From an uncultured beta proteobacterium (GTDB lineage: Bacteria > Pseudomonadota > Gammaproteobacteria > Burkholderiales > SG8-39), in NCBI GenBank assembly GCA_902826155.1, contig CADEDU010000007.1, positions 71,970-96,783 of the forward strand: a stretch of DNA of 24,814 nucleotides. Direction: 5' to 3'. Position 1 is the stretch's first letter. Each line of letters starts with the position of its first letter. This document shows positions 7,484-14,736 of the stretch, one piece after another. Position numbers and translations under genes: made by a program. The notes under the pieces were generated by a model that did no database searches, was not told the origin of the DNA, and saw nothing but the letters and a program-made list of their open reading frames with translations.

Positions 7484-8874
7484 TTGCCGCGGTCTTCCTC
7501 GCGTTGCTGGTGGCGGTGATGATCGCCGCCGCGGCAATGGGCGCGACCACCGGCCCGATCCCGATCGCCGAGTTGCTCATGCTGATCGGGCTGTTCTGCC
7601 TGTTCTTCGGCGCGGGCGTCTACGTGGCCGCGGTGTTAGGCGTGCTCGGGCTGATCGTCGGTTTCGCGTTCTCCGACCGGCCGTTCTGGCTGGCGATCGG
7701 CCAGATGATCTGGGCACCGAGCGCCAATTTCATCCTGGTGGCGATCCCGCTGTTCCTGCTGATGGGCGAGATCATGCTGCGCGCCGGGCTGTCCGAAAAA
7801 CTCTATCGCGCGCTCAATCTCTATCTGCGGCGGCTACCCGGCGGCCTGCTGCACACGAACATCATCTCGTGCGGGGTGTTCTCGGCCGTGTCGGGCTCGA
7901 GCGTCGCGACCGCCGCGACCATGGGCTCGGTCGCGCTGCCGTACTTTCACGGCACCAGCTACAGCCCGCGCATGGTGCTGGGGTCGCTCGCGGCCGGCGG
8001 TGCGCTCGGCAACCTGATCCCGCCCGGCATCACCTTCATCCTCTACGGACTGCTCACCGACACCTCGATCGGCAAGCTGTATCTGGCCGCACTCGGCCCC
8101 AGTCTGTTGGTGATGGTGCTGTTCATGGCGGTGATCTTCTGGCATGGCTGGTCGACGCGTGCTCGATCCGCCACCCACACGCCCGCCGGGCGCGACGAGA
8201 AGCCCGACATCACCTTCGCGCGCAGCATCGTCGATCTGCTGCCGACCACCGCGCTCATCGGCATGGTGCTGGGCACGATCTACGCCGGGCTCGCCACGCC
8301 GACCGAGTCGGCCGCATTCGGTGTGGTGGGTGCGGTGCTGTTCGCGGTCATCGACCGGCGCTTCAGCTGGCGCATGTTGAACGACGCGTGCGCTGCCACC
8401 GCCCGCACCACCGCGATGATCGGGTTGATCGTGCTCGGCGCGTTCATGCTGAACTACATCCTCACCAGCATCGAAGTGCCGCAGAAGCTCGCCAAGCTGG
8501 TGGCCGATCTGCCGATTCCGCCGTGGGCGATCATGCTGATCATCATCGGCTTCTACATCGCGTTGGGCACGTTCATGGAGGGGTTCTCCATGATCATCAC
8601 CACCATTCCGGTGATCTTTCCGGTGGTGAAGGCGCTGGGCTACGACCCGATCTGGTTCGGCGTGATCGTGACGATGCTGGTCGAGATCGCGCTCATCTCC
8701 CCGCCCGACGGCACGGTGCTCTACGTGCTGCAAGGCATGCGCCGCGATCGCGGCTCGATCAGCGACGTGTTCTGGGGCGTGCTGCCGTTCTTGGGCGTCT
8801 ACATCCTCGCGGTGCTGGTGCTCATGGCAATGCCTGACATAGCGCTGTGGCTGCCGCGCGTCACCGACCGCTAA
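7480..8874 (+). CDS. dctM: TRAP transporter large permease (DctM family)
   Basis: Large inner-membrane subunit that carries the Na+/solute transport path of the TRAP system. The start is the ATG at 7480, overlapping the dctQ stop by four bases; 464 residues, about 12 hydrophobic segments, close to the family norm of roughly 430. Family features include VAIPLFLLMGEIMLRAGLSE (about 87-106), the serine-rich SAVSGSSVATAATMGSVALP re-entrant region (about 134-153) and the GNLIPPGITFILYG loop (about 177-190). The second half repeats this with GLATPTESAAFGVVGA and ISPPDGTVLYV. The substrate is not deducible; C4-dicarboxylates, aromatic or sugar acids are all possible. Confidence 0.92.
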   Translation: MIAAVFLALLVAVMIAAAAMGATTGPIPIAELLMLIGLFCLFFGAGVYVAAVLGVLGLIVGFAFSDRPFWLAIGQMIWAPSANFILVAIPLFLLMGEIMLRAGLSEKLYRALNLYLRRLPGGLLHTNIISCGVFSAVSGSSVATAATMGSVALPYFHGTSYSPRMVLGSLAAGGALGNLIPPGITFILYGLLTDTSIGKLYLAALGPSLLVMVLFMAVIFWHGWSTRARSATHTPAGRDEKPDITFARSIVDLLPTTALIGMVLGTIYAGLATPTESAAFGVVGAVLFAVIDRRFSWRMLNDACAATARTTAMIGLIVLGAFMLNYILTSIEVPQKLAKLVADLPIPPWAIMLIIIGFYIALGTFMEGFSMIITTIPVIFPVVKALGYDPIWFGVIVTMLVEIALISPPDGTVLYVLQGMRRDRGSISDVFWGVLPFLGVYILAVLVLMAMPDIALWLPRVTDR

Positions 8875-8881
8875 CCTCTCA

Positions 8882-8909
8882 GGCGCGCATCGGTCGAAGC
8901 GAGCGCGCC
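8882..8909 (+). terminator. Possible terminator hairpin after dctM
   Basis: GGCGCGC (8882-8888) pairs with GCGCGCC (8903-8909) over a 14-base loop, eight bases after the dctM stop. There is no U-tract, so an intrinsic terminator is only tentative. Confidence 0.35.
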
Positions 8910-8987
8910 TGCGGCCTGCGCGGCACTTGGTGCGCGACGCGCCGGTAGCGTATCGTTGGTGCTTCACGTCTTGCTCGTCTGCCGACT

Positions 8988-11330
8988 TTGAACCCGCCGT
9001 CCGAAGCGCCGCAAAGCGCCCTGCCTCCGGTCGATCTGCACCGGTTCGATTCACCCGGCGTCCGCATGCCGACCGAACTGCTGATGCAGCGTCTCGCGAT
9101 CACCGCGGCATGCTCGTTCATCGTCACGGCGCTGTTGTGGGTCGCCGCGGTCATCGGACTGTTTCACATTCGTGCCGTCGCGGTGGCCACCGTCGTCACG
9201 ACACTCATGGTGCTCGGCATCTACTTCGCGCTGCGCTCCGGCCTCAATCGGCGCTTCACCGATCCGGGCATGACGCGCGTGCAGGTGCTGATGGCGATGT
9301 CGGTGCTGCTCGCCATGACGCACTACGCGCACGCCGATCGCGGCTTCTTCCTGATGCTCACGCCGATCGCGTTCGTGTTCGCGGTGTTCCGTCTCGGCGT
9401 GCGCGAGCTGTTCGAGCTGTCGGCGATCGCGGTGCTCCTGGCGCTGGGCGAAGCGCTGTTGCACGCAGTTCAGCTGGAATCGGTCAATGCGCTCGCGACC
9501 GATCTGCTGCACGTGGGCGGGCTGGCACTCATGCTGGGCACGCTCGCCATCGTCGGGGGCAGTGTCAACGACTTCCGGCGCCGCACGCGGCTGGAACGCG
9601 AGATGGCGCAGATCACCTTGCGTCGCATGGGCGACGGCGTCATCACGCTCGATGGGCATGGACGGGTGCTCTACCTCAACGCACTGGCCGAGAACATGTG
9701 CGGCTGGAGCAGCGCGCGCGCAGCCGGGCACGCAGTGAGCGAGGTGTTGCCGGCCAGTCGTGACGGCGAGCGGCTGTCCTGGCTCAGCATCTACCACCAG
9801 GCATCCGAACTGCGCTCAGGCGAGTTCCTCTCCGGTCGCGCCGAGTTCACCCCGGTCAACGGCCGGCGCGTCGAGATCGAGTACACGTTTTCACTGTTCG
9901 GCGACGGGCGCAACGAACTGCAGGCCGCCGTGCTGGTATTTCGTGACGTCACCGAGCGCACCCGCCTGGTCGAGCGGCTGGCGTTCGATGCCACGCACGA
10001 TGCGCTCACCGGCCTGCTCAATCGACGTGGCTTTCGCGCCGAGGTCGACCGCTTCATCGAGGAATCGCGCGCGCACGGCAGCAATCACTGCGTGGCGGTG
10101 CTCGATCTGGATCAGTTCAAGGTGGTGAACGACGTGAGCGGCCACGCCGCGGGCGATCAGCTGCTGCGGCTGCTCGCCGACTCCATGCGCGCGCGGTTGC
10201 GCCAGGGCGATGTGATCGCGCGTCTGGGCGGCGATGAATTCGGGCTGGTGCTGGTGAACGTGCCCGGCCCCCAGGCGGTGGCGGTGGTGGAGAAGCTCAT
10301 CGCCGCGATCGCCGAGTTCCGCTTCACCTGGAAGGGCCGGCTGTTCCGCGTGGGCGCAAGCGCCGGCATCGCGGTGCTGGGGCGCGGTCGCGACGACGCC
10401 GAAACCTCGATCGCGCGTGCTGACGGCGCCTGCTATCTCGCCAAGTATCGCGGCCGCAATCGCGTGCAGCTCTACGAGGAGCGCGACGAAGACGTGCGCC
10501 AGCAAAGCCAGCAGATGGATTGGGTCTCCCGACTCAATCAGGCGCTCGAGGAGGGACGCTTCGCGCTGTTCGCGCAACGCATGGTGCCGATCCAGCCCGA
10601 GCTCGACACCGAGCCGCATTTCGAGGTGCTGCTGCGCATGCGCGATCTCGACGGCAGCATGCTCGAACCGATGTCGTTCCTGCCCGCCGCCGAGCGCTTC
10701 ACGGTGATGAACGTGATCGACCGCTGGGTGGTCCGCGCCACGCTGGGTGCGCTCAGCCAGGCCTACGGCATGCTGCGCGACCGTTCACGGCAGATCCCGC
10801 ACGTGTCGATCAACCTGTCGGGCAGCACGTTCACCAGCCCCGGCCTCACGCGCGAAATCATCGACGCGGTGCGCACCACCGGCTTTCCGGCCGATCACCT
10901 GTGCTTCGAGGTCACCGAGACGGCCGCAATCGCCAATCTCACCGAAGCCACTCGCTTCATCGCCGAGCTGCGTGCGCTGGGTTGCAAGATCGCGCTCGAC
11001 GACGTCGGCACCGGCTTCAGCTCGTTCGGCTATCTGCGCACGCTGCCGATCGACTATCTCAAGATCGACGGCTCGTTCGTGCGCTCGATCCTGGGCGATG
11101 CGGTCGATCGCGCAATGGTCGAATCGATCCAGCGCATCGCCGCGGCGCTTGGCATTCTCACGGTCGCCGAATACGTGGAAGACGTGCGCCAGCTGCCGCT
11201 GCTGCGCGAGATCGGCGTGGGGTACGCGCAAGGCGTCGGCGTGCATCGGCCCGAGCCGCTAGCCGATCTGCTGCACGCGCTCGACTCGCAGAATGTGCTG
11301 CCGTTTCCTTCTAGGGAAGCAATTAGGTAA
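8988..11330 (+). CDS. Membrane PAS-GGDEF-EAL cyclic-di-GMP enzyme
   Basis: Membrane-bound protein that by motif can both make and degrade cyclic-di-GMP. 780 residues from a TTG at 8988; an ATG at 9066 would give 754, and neither has a clear ribosome site. About six hydrophobic segments lie at 35-195 with no recognised sensor family. A PAS domain follows (about 208-330, ending VFRDVTERTRL). GGDEF is intact at 414-418, with a product-inhibition I-site R405-x-x-D408 five residues before it. The EAL domain starts at E546-V-L-L-R (EVL instead of EAL), and the usual Mg2+ and catalytic residues are all in place: N609, E644, D671, D672, K692, E728 and Q748. The protein could therefore be active in both directions, with net activity set by the PAS/membrane input. 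It stands alone between the TRAP operon and a convergent gene. Confidence 0.92.
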   Translation: MNPPSEAPQSALPPVDLHRFDSPGVRMPTELLMQRLAITAACSFIVTALLWVAAVIGLFHIRAVAVATVVTTLMVLGIYFALRSGLNRRFTDPGMTRVQVLMAMSVLLAMTHYAHADRGFFLMLTPIAFVFAVFRLGVRELFELSAIAVLLALGEALLHAVQLESVNALATDLLHVGGLALMLGTLAIVGGSVNDFRRRTRLEREMAQITLRRMGDGVITLDGHGRVLYLNALAENMCGWSSARAAGHAVSEVLPASRDGERLSWLSIYHQASELRSGEFLSGRAEFTPVNGRRVEIEYTFSLFGDGRNELQAAVLVFRDVTERTRLVERLAFDATHDALTGLLNRRGFRAEVDRFIEESRAHGSNHCVAVLDLDQFKVVNDVSGHAAGDQLLRLLADSMRARLRQGDVIARLGGDEFGLVLVNVPGPQAVAVVEKLIAAIAEFRFTWKGRLFRVGASAGIAVLGRGRDDAETSIARADGACYLAKYRGRNRVQLYEERDEDVRQQSQQMDWVSRLNQALEEGRFALFAQRMVPIQPELDTEPHFEVLLRMRDLDGSMLEPMSFLPAAERFTVMNVIDRWVVRATLGALSQAYGMLRDRSRQIPHVSINLSGSTFTSPGLTREIIDAVRTTGFPADHLCFEVTETAAIANLTEATRFIAELRALGCKIALDDVGTGFSSFGYLRTLPIDYLKIDGSFVRSILGDAVDRAMVESIQRIAAALGILTVAEYVEDVRQLPLLREIGVGYAQGVGVHRPEPLADLLHALDSQNVLPFPSREAIR

Positions 11331-11565
11331 GGGCGCTCTCCCGCCCCCCGCCCTCCCTCTACTCGCGCCGCTACGCGGCTAGAAAGGGAGGGAGCCTAGT
11401 TTGCGGCGCAGCTTGTGCGCCGATTGTGTTGGGCGCTCTCCCTCCCCTCGCCCTCCCTCTACTCGCGCCGCTACGCGGCTAGAAAGGGAGGGGGCCTAGT
11501 ATCCGGCGCAGCTTGTGCGCCGATTGTGTTGGGCGCTCTCCCTCCCCTCGCCCTCCCTCTACTCG
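11331..11565. repeat. 100-bp tandem repeat with two hairpins per unit
   Basis: Units are 11331-11430 and 11431-11530, with a 35-base partial third copy at 11531-11565; the two full units differ at about half a dozen positions. Each unit carries a nested hairpin (in unit 1, CCCTCCCT 11351-11358 pairs with AGGGAGGG 11385-11392, enclosing GCCGC-TAC-GCGGC at 11367-11379) and a second hairpin (CGGCGCA 11404-11410 with TGCGCCG 11416-11422, loop GCTTG). The array starts at the base after the stop codon of the upstream plus-strand gene and covers the stop codon of the minus-strand hydratase. It probably works as a bidirectional terminator or is a REP-like element; both are inference. Confidence 0.9.
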
Positions 11566-12380
11566 ACGAGGAGCTCCACTGAGCCCAGCGCGTCGACCGC
11601 GAAACTCACCGTGTCACCCGGCTGCAGAAACTTGGACACCACCAGACTGCCGGTGATGACGACCTGACCGCGCAGCAATGCCCGCCCGCGCTCGATGAGG
11701 CGATTTGCAATCCACGCGAGCGCCTCCAGCGGATGGCCGAGCACGTCACGCCCGAATCCTTCGCCGCTCGGCTTGCCGTTGATGCTCACCGCGCCACGCA
11801 CCGCCGCGAGGTCGATGTGCCGCCAGTCGCGAATCGGTGCACCAAGCACCGCGCCTTCATTCCAGGCGTTGTCGACGATGAGCGACAGGATGTTCGCCGC
11901 GAGGTGGTCGTAGTTGGCGGCGCGATCATCGGCGATCTCGAATGCGGGCATCACCGCCGCAACCAGCGGCGCGATCGACTCGCGGTCATAGGGTTTGGCA
12001 CGAATGTCGGCGTCATCGCCCATCTCGAACGCGATCTCGGACTCGATGATCAGCCGCCCGTAGTCGCGCGCCGTCACGCGTGCCGGCGATTGCAGTACCT
12101 GCGCCGCGAGCAGCGTGCCGCCGATCGAGTCGTTGAAGCCGGTGAACTTTCGCATCGTCGGCGTGGTGAGCGCGATCTTGTAGCCGGCGATGGTGGTGTC
12201 GAGCTGCTTCGCTTTGAGTGCGGTGAACACGTCTTGCATCGCGTACGCATCGGCAACCGAGCTGGGCAACAGTTCCGCCGGTAACGGCACGAACGACTTG
12301 CGATCACGATGACCATCGAGCAGGAACTGCGCGGCGCGCGCACGCAACGGGCTGCGAGGATCGGGCGAAGCTGCACTCAT
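11559..12380 (-). CDS. 2-keto-4-pentenoate hydratase / 4-oxalocrotonate decarboxylase family protein
   Basis: Cytoplasmic member of the MhpD/XylJ/XylI family (fumarylacetoacetate hydrolase fold), which hydrates 2-hydroxypenta-2,4-dienoate or decarboxylates 4-oxalocrotonate in meta-cleavage pathways. The ATG at 12380 has AAGGAG eight bases upstream (12394-12389) and gives 273 residues. Metal ligands appear as E113 and E115 (IIESEIAFEMG) and E148 (PAFEIADDR); K68 (AGYKIALT) and the GSLVVSKFLQPGDTV segment (244-258) are family-typical. Hydratase and decarboxylase subfamilies cannot be separated by eye. The start overlaps the stop of the preceding alpha/beta-hydrolase gene as ATGA, so the two are co-translated. 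The last codon and stop lie inside the 100-bp repeat array, so the C-terminus may have been set by that element. Confidence 0.86.
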   Translation of the reverse strand: MSAASPDPRSPLRARAAQFLLDGHRDRKSFVPLPAELLPSSVADAYAMQDVFTALKAKQLDTTIAGYKIALTTPTMRKFTGFNDSIGGTLLAAQVLQSPARVTARDYGRLIIESEIAFEMGDDADIRAKPYDRESIAPLVAAVMPAFEIADDRAANYDHLAANILSLIVDNAWNEGAVLGAPIRDWRHIDLAAVRGAVSINGKPSGEGFGRDVLGHPLEALAWIANRLIERGRALLRGQVVITGSLVVSKFLQPGDTVSFAVDALGSVELLVE

Positions 12381-13240
12381 ACGCTGTGCTCCTTGATGAA
12401 CGGGTCGATCAGGGCGGCAAACCCCGCGGGATTGTCCTGACATAAACGATGATCGGCATCGGCCAGTATCGCGCGCCGATGATTGGGCAGCAGTGTCGCG
12501 ACGCGGTCGATGATCGCGGGCGGCAGCACCGTGGCCTGCGCACCGCCGAACAGCAGCGTGGGTCTGTCGGTGCGTATCGATGCGCTGTAGTCGTGCATCA
12601 GATCGGCTTCGCACTCGGCGACACCGTGCGGGGCGTAACGCCAGCGATAGTTGACCCGGGCCGCGCCTCCACCAGCGCCACCACCTTCGGGCACGCTTGG
12701 CGTGAACGGCTCAAGCGCGTGATCGAGATAATGCTCGATCACCGCATCCGACCAGCGCGAGGAGAACGGCAGTGCCGCGCGCGCCTCGTCGCGACTGGTG
12801 AACGAGGCGTGGGCGCGCACCTGCGTTTGCACCAGATCGTTGACTGCGCTCGGAATCGCCAGCGCGGGGTTGGCCGCCACCACCGCACGCACCAGATCCG
12901 GCCGCGCGTGCGCGATCATCAAAGCGAGGATTGCGCCGGTAGCCTGGCCGACGAGGATCACCGGCGCGGGGAACTGCGCGGCAACGAACGCGAGCAGGTC
13001 GTCACGATGATCGGTGAGCCGGTAGCCCTGCGCCGGATACTCGGACAGCCCGTGACCACGCAGCGCCGGTGCGACGAATCGATTCGGCACATGGCTCGCT
13101 GCGACGGTGTGATCCCACACGCGATTGGAGGTGCGATTCGGATGGATCAGCACCACCGTCGGCGCCGCACCGGCCCAGTCCACCGCGTGGATGGCGATGC
13201 CGTGTGGCAGCGCGACACGGGTTTCGGTTTGAACGCGCAT
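12377..13240 (-). CDS. Alpha/beta-hydrolase fold protein lacking the nucleophile
   Basis: 287 residues with the architecture of an MhpC-like alpha/beta hydrolase: VVLIHPNRTSNRVWDHTV (29-46) forms the oxyanion-loop strand and PALRGHGLSEYP (58-69) is the classic RGHG turn. The nucleophile elbow reads G98-Q-A100-T-G102, so the catalytic Ser is Ala (codon GCT). The usual acid position after strand 6 (G-x-x-D) reads GAQA, with Ala236 in place of Asp; His264 (DADHRL) is kept. By these residues it should not act as a normal serine hydrolase, and may be a pseudoenzyme, a binding protein or use unusual chemistry. First gene of a coupled pair with the hydratase, an arrangement that matches C-C hydrolase plus hydratase in meta-cleavage operons. 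Confidence 0.82.
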   Translation of the reverse strand: MRVQTETRVALPHGIAIHAVDWAGAAPTVVLIHPNRTSNRVWDHTVAASHVPNRFVAPALRGHGLSEYPAQGYRLTDHRDDLLAFVAAQFPAPVILVGQATGAILALMIAHARPDLVRAVVAANPALAIPSAVNDLVQTQVRAHASFTSRDEARAALPFSSRWSDAVIEHYLDHALEPFTPSVPEGGGAGGGAARVNYRWRYAPHGVAECEADLMHDYSASIRTDRPTLLFGGAQATVLPPAIIDRVATLLPNHRRAILADADHRLCQDNPAGFAALIDPFIKEHSV

Positions 13241-13343
13241 GAGAGATAGGCCGGTTGATCGTGCCGAAGAAGCTTACTGCAATCGTCGCCCACGCCTGCA
13301 TGCAGTATGCTCGGCCGGCGTTTTGACTCTAATCCCTGCGACC

Positions 13344-14726
13344 ATGAGCGATCCGATCGTTCCGCTTGCCGAACTGGTGGCGAGCACCCGCTTCGAGCAG
13401 TTGCCCAAGGCTGCGCTCGATACCGCGAAAACCTTCCTGCTCGATACCATCGGCGTAGGCGTGGCCGGAGCGGCGAGCGGCCCGCGCGTGCGCGAACTGA
13501 TCGCCACCGCCAAGGACTGGGGTGCGGGCGACCAGGCCACCGCATGGCTGTTCGGTGAGCAGCTTTCCGCACCGAACGCATCGGTGGTCAACGGCTACTG
13601 CATTCACGCGCTGGAGTACGACTGCGTGCACGAGCCCGCAGTGGTGCATCCGATGGCGACGATGCTCTCCGGGCTGATTGCACACTGCGAGCGGCGCTCT
13701 GCCCAGGGTCGCACGGCCACCGGCCGCGATCTGCTGCTGGGCACGGTGATGGGGGTGGAAGTCGCCTCGATGATCGGCGCTGCATCGAAGTCGGTGATGC
13801 GATTCTTCCGACCGGCCACCGCGGGCGGATTCGGTGTGGTGGGCGCGATCGGCGCGATCGAGCAGCTCGATGTACCCACCCTGCTCAACGCCTTCGGCAT
13901 CCTGTACGGCCAGACCTCCGGCACGATGCAGGCGCACGTCGAAGGCTCGATGGTGCTGGGCCTGCAGGTGGGCTTCAATGGCCGCGCGGGGCTGAGCGCA
14001 GTCGATCTGGCGCGCGCCGGGCTCACCGGACCGCACAACGTGCTCGATGGCATGTACGGCTACTACAAGCTGATCGAGCCGCAATCGGACGTGCCGACGT
14101 GGTGGGCGCAACTGGGCCAGGCCTGGCAGATCACGCGGCTTTCGCACAAGCCCTTTCCGAGCGGACGCCTCACGCACGCGGCGATCGACGCGGTGCAACG
14201 CGCGCGCAAGGAGCATCCGTTCACCGCGGCCGACGTCGAATCGATCGAAGGCTGGGTACCGCCGCTCGCGCATCGTCTCTGCGGCCGGCCCGACGTTCCC
14301 AACCCGGCGCCGAATTACGCCAAGCTGTGCATTGCGTTCGTCATGGCCACCGAGATTCTGCGCGGCGAAGTCGTGCAGGAGTCGTTCGCTCCCGAGCATC
14401 TGGCCGACCCGGCCGTGCACGCGCTGGCGTCGCGCATCACCGTACATCAAGACGCCAACCCCGACGTGAACGCGCTGTGGCCGCAGCGCTTCCGCATTCG
14501 CCTCAAAGACGGCTGGGAGTGGGATCGGATCATCGTCGCCGCGATCGGCCATCCCGACAATCCGCTCTCGCGCGAGCAGCATCTGGCGAAGTTCCATCGC
14601 TGCTGGCGACTCGCGTTCGGTACGGGCAGCGACGCGCGTGCGAACGAGGTGATCCGCACGGTCGACGCGCTGGAGAATCTCGCCGACGTGCGCGATCTGG
14701 TGCGGCTGCTGGTACGCGCCCCTTGA
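13344..14726 (+). CDS. MmgE/PrpD family protein
   Basis: Member of the 2-methylcitrate dehydratase / cis-aconitate decarboxylase family, cytoplasmic. From the ATG at 13344 it has 460 residues, the family's usual length; longer in-frame starts run into the promoter region of the divergent operon. The N-terminal LVASTRFEQLPKAALDTAKT and FLLDTIGVGVAG (31-42) are typical, as is the active-site segment NGYCIHALEYDCVH (83-96), with H88, D93, H96 and H102. The SHKPFPSGRLTHAAIDAV segment marks the family's second conserved block. No prpB, prpC or acnD lies nearby, so a methylcitrate cycle role is not supported; many PrpD homologues next to binding-protein genes act on other hydroxy acids. No clear ribosome site. 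Followed after ten bases by a heparinase-like gene. Confidence 0.87.
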   Translation: MSDPIVPLAELVASTRFEQLPKAALDTAKTFLLDTIGVGVAGAASGPRVRELIATAKDWGAGDQATAWLFGEQLSAPNASVVNGYCIHALEYDCVHEPAVVHPMATMLSGLIAHCERRSAQGRTATGRDLLLGTVMGVEVASMIGAASKSVMRFFRPATAGGFGVVGAIGAIEQLDVPTLLNAFGILYGQTSGTMQAHVEGSMVLGLQVGFNGRAGLSAVDLARAGLTGPHNVLDGMYGYYKLIEPQSDVPTWWAQLGQAWQITRLSHKPFPSGRLTHAAIDAVQRARKEHPFTAADVESIEGWVPPLAHRLCGRPDVPNPAPNYAKLCIAFVMATEILRGEVVQESFAPEHLADPAVHALASRITVHQDANPDVNALWPQRFRIRLKDGWEWDRIIVAAIGHPDNPLSREQHLAKFHRCWRLAFGTGSDARANEVIRTVDALENLADVRDLVRLLVRAP

Positions 14727-14736
14727 TGCGATCTGC

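Noticed and set aside
11331..11565. Possible CRISPR array
   Set aside because: The 100-base units are contiguous and nearly identical throughout, with no variable spacers and no cas genes.
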